From an uncultured Clostridia bacterium (GTDB lineage Bacteria > Bacillota > Clostridia > Christensenellales > Borkfalkiaceae), in assembly GCA_944367045.1 (NCBI GenBank), contig CALVWI010000001.1, positions 1 to 64,000 on the forward strand: a stretch of DNA of 64,000 nucleotides, written 5' to 3'. This document shows, piece after piece, positions 1 through 7,218 of this stretch. A model generated the notes under the pieces. That model saw nothing but the letters and a program-made list of their open reading frames with translations. It was not told where the DNA came from and ran no database searches. Position 1 is the stretch's first letter. Every line of letters starts with the position of its first letter. Made by a program: the position numbers and the translations under genes.

Positions 1-75
1 GGCCTTGTGGTCAAGCGGTTAAGACGGCGCCCTCTCACGGCGCAATCCCGGGTTCGATTCCCGGCAAGGTCACCA
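1..75 (+). tRNA. tRNA-Glu (anticodon CUC), CCA encoded
   Basis: A complete cloverleaf can be folded. The acceptor stem GGCCTTG pairs with CAAGGTC, the anticodon stem GCGCC/GGCGC carries the loop CTCTCAC with anticodon CTC (reads GAG, Glu), and the T arm contains GGTTCGATTCC. The discriminator A is followed by an encoded CCA at 73-75. It begins at the first base of the window, so upstream signals are not visible. Everything downstream to about 13.3 kb looks foreign, so this tRNA may mark the left edge of an integrated element. Confidence 0.95.
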
Positions 76-81
76 CACCAG

Positions 82-126
82 AATAATCCGAACCTCGGAA
101 AAATTCCGAAGTTCGGATTATTTTTT
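82..126 (+). terminator. Rho-independent terminator of the tRNA gene
   Basis: The left arm AATAATCCGAACNTCGGAA pairs with a right arm ending in GTTCGGATTATT, and a T run follows. It starts 7 nt after the tRNA and is the obvious tRNA terminator. Confidence 0.9.
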
Positions 127-278
127 GCCCGCGATTTCTTTGGCATGATTGTCCGTTTTGAATGATTGCCTTTTCAGCCCTCCGAATTTGTGCTTTTTCG
201 GTCGGCTATGGTAGCATAGTCCCTCGCGGACGTCAACGGCCGCAAAATCGTCGCTGAAAACACCTATAAAAGGCTTTT

Positions 279-316
279 AGAGCCGAGTAAGGTTTGCTTC
301 CTTGCTCGGCTCTTTT
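279..316 (+). terminator. Terminator-like hairpin
   Basis: AGAGCCGAGTAAGG pairs with CCTTGCTCGGCTCT (one mismatch) around a short loop and is followed by TTTT. It lies in the 395-nt gene-free stretch 76-470, which otherwise shows only the tRNA terminator and a small palindrome (CTATG-GTAG-CATAG, near 208-221). It could end a short transcript entering the island or act as an attenuator of the downstream regulator. Confidence 0.6.
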
Positions 317-470
317 GCTGTCTATGATGCAATTTTGGACTTGTACGCAACGATTTTGGCTTTGTCCCGTTGACTTCCGCAGGCTTGCTATTCAGAGTAC
401 CGATATTCACCGTCCTATGCACCTCCGCCTGTTGCCCGAAAAAGGTAAATACAAATTCAGAGGTGTAAAG

Positions 471-1142
471 ATGGAAATGTTGGTAACCAAGTTCTCAAAC
501 GGAAAGTATCGTAACGAAGGTGAATTGTTCAAAGAAGTTATCTCTTCCGAGAACGTCAAACTCATGGGCGAAATGATAGCATTGCAGGCATTGCGTACCG
601 TCAAGAAGTTCGATATGAAAGTTGCGGATAAACTGTACATCGGTTTAATCAAAGACCTGCACCATATGACCGAGATAGATTATATTGTATCGGACGGCTA
701 CGAAGTGGCACAAACTGCAATCTGCTTTCTTTATCAATTCGTCGGTCACAACGCCAATGAGATTTATGGCAAAGACCGCAACGGAAAAGAAATTACAATC
801 AAACTTGCCTGCTATCGCGAAGTAGATCATTTCATCAGGCTGCTGCGCAACAAACCCGACAGACGGGGAACCATTGTCGAATCCATAGATTTCACGAACT
901 ACAAAGCACTTCCCGCCGATCCTGTAAACTGCTTTGAACCGGAACAGACCGATTACAGCAAATACGACGAACTTATAGAAGCGTTACAGCTCTCCGCATT
1001 GGAGCTTGCCATCCTGAACTGCTACATGAACGGAATGGTACAATCCGAAGTCTGCGCCGAACTCGGAATAGGTCGCGGAACGATAAACCATCGCAAGGCA
1101 AGCATCCGGAAAAGATATTATGCTTACTTTGGTGAAATTTGA
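471..1142 (+). CDS. Sigma-70 region 4-like / helix-turn-helix regulator of the mobile element
   Basis: This 223-residue protein ends in a sigma-region-4-type helix-turn-helix: LSALELAILNCYMNG, then a turn and QSEVCAELGIGRGTINHRK, then a basic tail. The arrangement is typical of small sigma-like regulators on Clostridia mobile elements and prophages. The N-terminal 150 residues resemble nothing I can name. The frame is open further upstream, but ATG 471 is the better start because AGAGGTG lies 7 nt before it and the upstream part looks non-coding. It faces the minus-strand restriction operon and converges on it. It is likely a regulator of element genes; the target is unknown. Confidence 0.7.
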   Translation: MEMLVTKFSNGKYRNEGELFKEVISSENVKLMGEMIALQALRTVKKFDMKVADKLYIGLIKDLHHMTEIDYIVSDGYEVAQTAICFLYQFVGHNANEIYGKDRNGKEITIKLACYREVDHFIRLLRNKPDRRGTIVESIDFTNYKALPADPVNCFEPEQTDYSKYDELIEALQLSALELAILNCYMNGMVQSEVCAELGIGRGTINHRKASIRKRYYAYFGEI

Positions 1143-1203
1143 TATCAATAGAATTTTGAATATCGCATTTTATGCTTGTATGTTAGATTTTTAAAATATT
1201 ACC

Positions 1204-2301
1204 CTATAATGCAGAATCATCAAAGGCATCATTAATTTTAAGAGAAACTATAAATGGTGCATATAAAATTCCATTTATAGTTTCCCTACGTTTTTTATCG
1301 GATTGAACAGATATTTGGATATTGTGCAACTCACAAATTTTTCTAACAAAGTATAATCCAATACCGCTTCCATCGATGTATTGTGCAGACTTTGCGCGAA
1401 AGCCTCTCTCGAATACTCTGCTTATATCATCAGAATCTACATAAGGTCCTATAGAGCTAATCGTAACATTTATACTTCCTTCCTCTTCTGTAAAATTAAT
1501 ATTAACGTTCTTTCCCACAGGGGAATATTTTATTGCATTGTCTAAAAGTAAAAGAGGAATTGAATCGAAAGACCCATACATCATAATGCTCTTATATGAT
1601 GAACCAGAAATAAAAATTTTTATACCCAAATAGCGGTAGTTTTTTAGAATATGGCGCATTTTATCGAACTTTTTGAATACTCTCATGGCGCATTTTGTGC
1701 CTTTTTTTATAGAATTAGGTTCATTTTCAAAATCATATAAAGCATATTTACTGTAAATCATGTTTGAAGATGAGTATATTGTTCGTATCAGACTAAATAA
1801 ATTTGGGATTTCATCTTGAGGTATACTGGCAGCGTCACTATCCAAAGAATATTTCTCAAAAATTGTATTGCATTGTTCTTTAATAATTCCATTAAGTTTT
1901 TTAACCTCGTGGAGAATATTATCAAAATTTTGTTTTTCCTTTTCAAAATTTCTTTTAGTATAATTTATCTCTTCATTAATTTTTATCAATGAAAAAATTT
2001 TTTCCCCATCTAAAACAGGATTAAATATTATTTTTGTTTCTTTTATAAACGCAGCACGAACATATGTACTTTTTTCTCTAAAACATGTATATATTACACT
2101 TTTATCATTGAACGTTTTCTTGATAGCAGATAATCCACAGGGACAACGAACAAATTGATTTGACGGTCCATCATTTAATAACAAAGAATAAAATTTTTTA
2201 CACTTCTTTGATAATTTATCTTTGCAACAAGGGTAGGCCTGAATTAGTTCGCCTTGTAGTATTTTAAAGTTATCATCGATAAAAGTAATTAAATTCATCA
2301 T
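1204..2301 (-). CDS. Soluble histidine-kinase-like ATPase, last gene of the restriction operon
   Basis: This 365-residue protein has no membrane segment. The C-terminal half is a HATPase domain: N-box LLLLDNAIKYSP (D254, N255), a degenerate G1 segment ISSIGPYVD lacking the usual DxG, and a clear G2 box GSGIGLYFVRKI (311-322). A possible phospho-acceptor is H131 in LHEVKKLNG. The N-terminal third has a cysteine cluster (C25, C26, C34, C53, C55, C73) that could bind metal or sense redox state. Its ATG overlaps the stop of the receiver gene (ATGA), indicating translational coupling and a kinase-receiver pair. The gene is much more AT-rich than the methyltransferase genes upstream. What it senses and why it sits in a restriction operon are unknown. 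Confidence 0.75.
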   Translation of the reverse strand: MMNLITFIDDNFKILQGELIQAYPCCKDKLSKKCKKFYSLLLNDGPSNQFVRCPCGLSAIKKTFNDKSVIYTCFREKSTYVRAAFIKETKIIFNPVLDGEKIFSLIKINEEINYTKRNFEKEKQNFDNILHEVKKLNGIIKEQCNTIFEKYSLDSDAASIPQDEIPNLFSLIRTIYSSSNMIYSKYALYDFENEPNSIKKGTKCAMRVFKKFDKMRHILKNYRYLGIKIFISGSSYKSIMMYGSFDSIPLLLLDNAIKYSPVGKNVNINFTEEEGSINVTISSIGPYVDSDDISRVFERGFRAKSAQYIDGSGIGLYFVRKICELHNIQISVQSDKKRRETINGILYAPFIVSLKINDAFDDSAL

Positions 2302-2966
2302 ACTTCTCCAGTTAATATTTTTTCTAAAATAGTCATAGCAAACACACCAAAAACTTGACTAATACGATTATTTTTGTTTTTGTTAAGTTCTGCAAAAGAA
2401 TGAAACGTGCCATTTTTAATTGCTTTTACATATTTTGATTCAAGATAAGCCACTTCAATAATTGGAACATTTGCCTTTAATAGAGCTATTCGAATTTTCC
2501 CCCATTGTTTAATCGGATCAAGAGCATCCTTAAAACATTTATCCAGACTTGCCGTCCAACGCTCTATTTCAGCTCCTTTTTCAATGATGTCATCCGCATT
2601 CGACAAAAAACTTTGATAATTGGCCGTTAAAGATTCTGCGGTATATGCTATAATTATTTTCGAGGGATAATTTTCCCGAATTTGCTGTACTAAATATGCT
2701 CCATCATATTGACTTCCCAAAGATCTTCCAACCCCGCGAACATCGCATAGAATACAATCATATGCAGATACTTCCTTTAAGTCGGTTATGTCTTTTTTAT
2801 ATGTAATATGGTAACCATGATTTTTAAGCAAATCTAGGTATGAAAAAACATCATCGTCTATTATTAGAATATCTATTTTTTTTCTTAGTTCTTGCAAAGA
2901 AAATTTCTCCAATACACTTTTTGAAGTGAGCTCATTCGCTGATTTAAAAAATAAAGATAAAATCAT
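2298..2966 (-). CDS. Receiver-domain protein without a recognisable output domain
   Basis: This 222-residue protein has a full receiver domain at about 30-145: acidic pocket IDDD (37-39), phospho-acceptor D75 in ILCDVRG, conserved T109 in IIAYTAES and K130 in IIEKG. The remaining 75 residues show no DNA-binding or enzymatic motif I recognise, so the output may be protein-protein contact. The frame continues upstream into the methyltransferase gene. I chose ATG 2966 because the upstream part is a shadow of that gene and protein-like sequence begins here. It is the partner of the ATPase encoded next. The pair differs from the published Detocs two-component defence system in lacking a nucleosidase effector. 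The function is open. Confidence 0.75.
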   Translation of the reverse strand: MILSLFFKSANELTSKSVLEKFSLQELRKKIDILIIDDDVFSYLDLLKNHGYHITYKKDITDLKEVSAYDCILCDVRGVGRSLGSQYDGAYLVQQIRENYPSKIIIAYTAESLTANYQSFLSNADDIIEKGAEIERWTASLDKCFKDALDPIKQWGKIRIALLKANVPIIEVAYLESKYVKAIKNGTFHSFAELNKNKNNRISQVFGVFAMTILEKILTGEV

Positions 2967-2995
2967 AATTTGACCTCGTAATTTATTACGATTAT

Positions 2996-4207
2996 TTATT
3001 CTATTACATTTCCTATCATTGTCACCACCGGCACGACCAAGGCATTCCCCATACAAAAATAGCGCATTTTGTCGGGCATACCGGCAGTCCAGTTGTCTGG
3101 GAAGCCGTTCAGGCGTTCGCATTCAATCGGCGTCAAGGTGCGCAAGCGCCCCGTCAAAAGATCCTGTACGACATGGGAAGTGCGCGATAGTTTCGTTTCC
3201 GATGTGACGAGCGTTCGCGACGGCTTATCCAATGGGTCGGGGAAAGGCATTGCGCCTTCTGTGAATACATATTCAGTTCCATTCGCCCGCTTGCGGATCT
3301 CGCGCTTGGCCCCCTTTTTATAGAGCCATTGCGGCAATTCGTCCTCTTTGAGGAAATAACGCTCATCCACGACTCTTCGCTCTAAAATATCTTTCAGAGG
3401 GATCGGTTGGATACGTTGCGGCGTGACTTCGACAGAATAGATCCTTCCGTTGATCATGATCCCCGCACCATGCAATCGTGCGTGTTGCCGCTCGGTCACG
3501 TCCTGCATGGAGGGAAAGATCAGCTCGTCGATCCATTGGTCAAAATAGTCTTTTCGAAACGAGCGTACAGGAAAAGCCTGCGCCATGATGCCGTCGGTAA
3601 CAACGTAGCGGTGCATCGTTTTTAGCCATTGTTTGCAAACATCCTCGGCAAGACGGCGATAAAACGCGGTCGTATTGTGATAGGCTACGATGAACGTCCT
3701 GCGCCGTCGCTGGGCGCAGCCGTAGTCGGCAGCATTGACGACGCGCCATTCCACCGCATAGCCTTTTTCATAAAAGCAGCGCAGGATGATGGAAAAGTCG
3801 CGCCCGACTTGCCTTGCAGGAGAACGAATGAGCCTGTCCACGTTCTCTAAAATGACAAATTTAGGACGCCTCTTGTCCAAGATAGCATCGATCTCCCACC
3901 AAAGCCTACCCTTTGCGCCCTCGATGCCCTTGGCATCTTTTTTCAAGATTGAGTAGTCTTGGCAAGGGAAGCCGCCGACGAGAAGGTCGTGCTCGGGTAC
4001 GTTCCCTTTGACTTTAGCGATGTCAGCACATACATGAGAGGGGCTCGTACCGAAATGACGTGTATAGCACGAAAATGCGAATTGCTCGGTTTGATACGGC
4101 TCCCACTGGTTCACCCAGATGACCTTGAAACGTTCGGAGGCAGACTCTAGTCCGAGGCGAAAACCGCCGACACCGGCAAAAAGTTCTACAACTCTAATGT
4201 CATCCAC
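2996..4207 (-). CDS. DNA (cytosine-5)-methyltransferase, first copy (M1)
   Basis: This 403-residue C5-methyltransferase transfers methyl from S-adenosylmethionine to cytosine. Visible motifs are I (VELFAGVGGF, 7-16), IV with catalytic C82 (GGFPCQDYS), VI (LLENV-type ILENVDRL, E121), VIII (QRRRR, 166-170) and X (GNALVVPVV near the end). A target-recognition region lies between VIII and the C-terminus. The start is GTG 4207, with GAGGTG overlapping the vsr stop. It is a clear paralogue of the methyltransferase at 7219-8433, including the recognition region. It lies between vsr and the receiver gene in one minus-strand operon and should protect host DNA from the operon's nucleases. Its target site cannot be read from the sequence. 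Confidence 0.93.
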   Translation of the reverse strand: MDDIRVVELFAGVGGFRLGLESASERFKVIWVNQWEPYQTEQFAFSCYTRHFGTSPSHVCADIAKVKGNVPEHDLLVGGFPCQDYSILKKDAKGIEGAKGRLWWEIDAILDKRRPKFVILENVDRLIRSPARQVGRDFSIILRCFYEKGYAVEWRVVNAADYGCAQRRRRTFIVAYHNTTAFYRRLAEDVCKQWLKTMHRYVVTDGIMAQAFPVRSFRKDYFDQWIDELIFPSMQDVTERQHARLHGAGIMINGRIYSVEVTPQRIQPIPLKDILERRVVDERYFLKEDELPQWLYKKGAKREIRKRANGTEYVFTEGAMPFPDPLDKPSRTLVTSETKLSRTSHVVQDLLTGRLRTLTPIECERLNGFPDNWTAGMPDKMRYFCMGNALVVPVVTMIGNVIE

Positions 4208-4211
4208 GGGC

Positions 4212-4640
4212 TCACACCTCGTCTGTCATCAAGTCGATTATCGCCCAAACACAAGAATCAGGGTCTTTTAGGACGTCCTTCTCCCAAAAGTGGACGGGCG
4301 TCCAGCCCATCTGCAGCAGTTCGGCATCGACGCGACGATCTCTTGCGATATTCTCTTCGATCTTCTCGATCCAATATTCGCGGTTGTGTTGCAGCCGCTC
4401 TTTGCGAATCTCCCAATCTTTCCCGTGCCAAAATTCACCGTCCACGAATACAGCTATCTTGAACCTCGTGATGGCGATATCGGGAGAACCGGGGAGCTTT
4501 TTATAATTTCTGCGATACCGATGCCCCAACCCCCAAAGTCGTTTTGCAAGGAGCGTTTCCGCCTTTCCGTTCTTGAGTTTTACCTTCGACATCCGTTTGC
4601 GGATCGCAGGCGTCGAATCATACGACTTCGGATGTTTCAT
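4212..4640 (-). CDS. vsr: Very short patch repair (Vsr) endonuclease
   Basis: This 142-residue Vsr-family nuclease nicks 5' of T in T:G mismatches created by deamination of 5-methylcytosine, so it normally accompanies C5-methyltransferases, as it does here. Family signatures are MSKVKLKNGKAE near the N-terminus, the catalytic-type Asp in LPGSPDIA, and FVDGEFWHGKDW with the metal and active-site His region. In E. coli Vsr the segment around FWHG holds zinc-binding cysteines; here they are replaced (GEFWHGKDW), so the structural zinc site is probably absent. The gene overlaps the upstream nuclease gene by 4 nt and ends 4 nt before M1. Confidence 0.9.
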   Translation of the reverse strand: MKHPKSYDSTPAIRKRMSKVKLKNGKAETLLAKRLWGLGHRYRRNYKKLPGSPDIAITRFKIAVFVDGEFWHGKDWEIRKERLQHNREYWIEKIEENIARDRRVDAELLQMGWTPVHFWEKDVLKDPDSCVWAIIDLMTDEV

Positions 4641-5800
4641 TCTTCATTGAGCTCGTCTAACGAAAAGGAGATATCGTCCTCTTCGATCTGATACCGGATG
4701 AACTTGACGTTCGTCCATTTTTTCTGCACGACCGGATGGGTAGATGCGATATACGATCTTTGACATACATCCTGTTTTGCCTGAGCAGTATTTCTTACCA
4801 TGCCAGAACCCAAAACATACGCTTCGATCAATGAGTAATCCCCCGATGCGTATTCACTGCATATCCAATCGACATATTGCATCAATTGCTCTAGCGTGGA
4901 CTTGTTTACTTTGTCTTTCTTTAATTCAATGATAAGAAACTTTGTGATCGGTTTAGGATCGTCTGGGTAATGCTCTGAAAATCTATAGCCAAAAACATCG
5001 ATCTTATCGATATACTTGAGCGGTTTGAACGGAGAGGCGATCAGTTGATGGGTGAGGTGATCCCATCTTCCCATGAACGGTATTTGTCCCCTTGCAACTT
5101 TTTGCAAAAAGAACGCTTCGATTAACATTTCCGAGCGTAACTCGTCGATATCATGCGCTTCCAATGCTTTTTGTAAATTTAATATATATGGCGAAAGATC
5201 CCGATCGTTTAGCATTGCGTGGAGACTGTCATCAAAGGCAAAACATGCTTCCTCGGAACGGCCGACCTTTTCATTTTCTAGAAAGATATACTCTTTTAAC
5301 GCTCGGTTTTCCTCATCGTCTATTTTAATAAAACTCAGTCCTTCAAACGCTCGCAACATTTTGAATGCGTTCGGCTTATAGCGTAAAACATCATCCATAT
5401 CCACCCCGAGTTTGAAGAACTGCGGAGCGGGAACAAAAAAGCACACCCATCTTGCATTCGTGGCTTGAGTCGTCAAGGCACTGTCCGTCTCTACTTGGTC
5501 ATCGGACAACAGCGCGGCCGCGTTTATATAGTTATCGTACTTACAATCCAAGTCGATATTGACGGCTTTCCCAATGCCATAGAGTTTTCTATCTGACAGG
5601 AAGTATATATTATCGCCGGCCTTCATTGTAACAAGGTCGGCATAAGTTGCCAATAAGATCTTGTATGTGCTTTTGATCTGTCTATCTGTTCCTGATAGGT
5701 CTATTATGGGAACGAAGGGGGTAAAGGATCCCCGTTTCAAACTCTCTTCACAAAAGTTATTCCAACTGTCCTTTGCGATAGCAAAGATATAACCCGCCAT
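4637..5800 (-). CDS. Putative nuclease with EVE/PUA-like N-terminus and PD-(D/E)XK C-terminus
   Basis: This 387-residue protein looks like two domains. The N-terminal ~130 residues resemble an EVE/PUA fold (DLVTMKAGDNIYFLSDR then YGIGKAV), a fold known to bind modified bases. The C-terminal part has a PD-(D/E)XK nuclease pattern: IDVFGYRF, then FLIIELKKDK (the E-x-K), then LEQLMQYVDW, similar to the NucS/DUF91 type. In this operon it may be the restriction enzyme that partners one of the methyltransferases or a modification-dependent nuclease. It starts 1 nt after the Sau3AI-like gene ends and overlaps vsr by 4 nt. The domain assignments are mine from motif reading and need a profile search. 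Confidence 0.65.
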   Translation of the reverse strand: MAGYIFAIAKDSWNNFCEESLKRGSFTPFVPIIDLSGTDRQIKSTYKILLATYADLVTMKAGDNIYFLSDRKLYGIGKAVNIDLDCKYDNYINAAALLSDDQVETDSALTTQATNARWVCFFVPAPQFFKLGVDMDDVLRYKPNAFKMLRAFEGLSFIKIDDEENRALKEYIFLENEKVGRSEEACFAFDDSLHAMLNDRDLSPYILNLQKALEAHDIDELRSEMLIEAFFLQKVARGQIPFMGRWDHLTHQLIASPFKPLKYIDKIDVFGYRFSEHYPDDPKPITKFLIIELKKDKVNKSTLEQLMQYVDWICSEYASGDYSLIEAYVLGSGMVRNTAQAKQDVCQRSYIASTHPVVQKKWTNVKFIRYQIEEDDISFSLDELNEE

Positions 5801-5801
5801 A

Positions 5802-7154
5802 TCACTTCTCCCTGATCTGTTCCGCGATGTATGTATTATTTAACCAAAAGCATTGCTTTGTCATCATGCGGCCATCGGGCAGTTTTGCCCTGTCCTGCCC
5901 GTCCTGTGCGTGAGGACGCACGTGAGCGACGCGGCTTCCGCTCTGTTTGGGAAGATCGTTGCTCACACCGCGCGCCGTTTCACGCAATACGACGCCGCGA
6001 CGAATCGTATCGACCGTCCTCTTCCAAACGCGGCCGACCTCTTCGAGATCACTAATGGGGATGTTCCAGAACTGGACGCGCTCAAAGACCAGTTCTCCAG
6101 TTGCATTCTCTTGAAAGATGACAAACAGGAACTTGGTGGGCGCCAAGTAATTGTAAAACTCGGACTCTTCCCATTCCGTCTCTTGGCTCAACTTGATAAA
6201 GTCAAAAGGCGGGAAAGACATACACTCCTTGATCGTTCCGTCGCGACGGACGCGGATCGTTTTAGGAACGATACCTGCCTTTTTGAATTCGTCCGTCTGC
6301 GCGATCCTGCCATGGATGCCGAGCATCTTGCCGAGGAGGATATCGTTGAGGTTTTTAGGCGACTTCTCTATGCCAAAGAGCTGCTTCAGTTCGCACTGCG
6401 TCTTGCCGTAATAGGGAGAAAGCCGTTCAATCAAATGCTCTTCAAAGGAGGCATGGGCGAGCGCGTGCCAATCTTTGACGATGCGTTCATCTTCTTCGAT
6501 GCCAAAGATATATTTCCGCAAGATCTGCGTCATATAGGTCGATTTGAGCGAATATGCGCGCTGCTTTGCGAGAATATCGGAAAAAGGCTGTTTGCGGACG
6601 CTAGAAGCATTTGCGCCCTTCGTGCAGGCAGCCAAATACAGCGTATCGCCTTCGGTAATCTCGTGTGCGCGACCATCCCGCACCTTCTGCATGATCGTCT
6701 CCCAGTCGTGTTCGATGATCATGAGGTCTTCTTCCGGAAAACTGAACAAGACTGCCTTATCGATGCGGAAGTCACCCTTAGGAACATTTTCGCGGTGTTC
6801 GTAGGACATCAACAGCATCGTATTGCATTTGTGCCAAAACGAACTCGTTTGAAAGGTGCGGTCGTATTCCTCCATGTAGTTGATGATATTGCACACCAAC
6901 CGCTCTTTGGCGCGGATCCCGTTCTTGCCGTGGACATAGGGCGTAACTTTGAGCTCTACGCCTGCCTCGGGAAAATCGGGCTCGGCTTCGGCGTTGGGAG
7001 AATACCCGAACCAGCTCTCTTCGATGACAGTGCCGATGGCGCCCTTGCCCGTTGCAAGGCGACCGGACGCATCGACTTCCTTGAGCGGGATGCCGACGAT
7101 CTCCTGCGCGCGCCTCAATACGTCGCCCTTAGTGCGGTAAGCTGTTCCTTCCAT
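5802..7154 (-). CDS. Sau3AI/MutH-family type II restriction endonuclease
   Basis: This 450-residue protein has the Sau3AI/MutH active-site layout: GAIGTVIEESWFGY (E45/E46), then AEPDFPEAGVELKV, giving D60, E67 and K69 (the D...E-x-K triad). The C-terminal half carries RVAHVRPHA and a FWLNNTYI-type ending, also family-like. Sau3AI itself (GATC specificity) is similar in size. The frame is open to 7229, but I chose ATG 7154: GAAGGAGAA sits at the right distance, and the longer version would read through a strong hairpin (7183-7214). It cuts unmodified foreign DNA; the neighbouring C5-methyltransferases are the presumed protectors. GATC specificity is an inference from the family only. Confidence 0.87.
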   Translation of the reverse strand: MEGTAYRTKGDVLRRAQEIVGIPLKEVDASGRLATGKGAIGTVIEESWFGYSPNAEAEPDFPEAGVELKVTPYVHGKNGIRAKERLVCNIINYMEEYDRTFQTSSFWHKCNTMLLMSYEHRENVPKGDFRIDKAVLFSFPEEDLMIIEHDWETIMQKVRDGRAHEITEGDTLYLAACTKGANASSVRKQPFSDILAKQRAYSLKSTYMTQILRKYIFGIEEDERIVKDWHALAHASFEEHLIERLSPYYGKTQCELKQLFGIEKSPKNLNDILLGKMLGIHGRIAQTDEFKKAGIVPKTIRVRRDGTIKECMSFPPFDFIKLSQETEWEESEFYNYLAPTKFLFVIFQENATGELVFERVQFWNIPISDLEEVGRVWKRTVDTIRRGVVLRETARGVSNDLPKQSGSRVAHVRPHAQDGQDRAKLPDGRMMTKQCFWLNNTYIAEQIREK

Positions 7155-7182
7155 TTCGATATTCTCCTTCGGTTTTATAGCA

Positions 7183-7214
7183 AAAGGGACCTGTGCGCAA
7201 ACACAAGTCCCTTT
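7183..7214 (-). promoter_or_regulatory. Strong intercistronic hairpin between methyltransferase and endonuclease genes
   Basis: Two 13-nt arms (7183-7195 and 7202-7214) pair fully, with one G-U, around a 6-nt loop. No T run follows, so it is not a standard terminator. It lies just upstream of the ribosome-binding site of the endonuclease. It may stabilise the methyltransferase message or limit endonuclease expression, a common need in restriction systems. Confidence 0.6.
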
Positions 7215-7218
7215 GACT

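Noticed and set aside
2298..3122. Longer receiver protein starting at 3122
   Set aside because: The extra 52 residues are an alternative-frame reading of the methyltransferase end; receiver-like sequence begins at ATG 2966.
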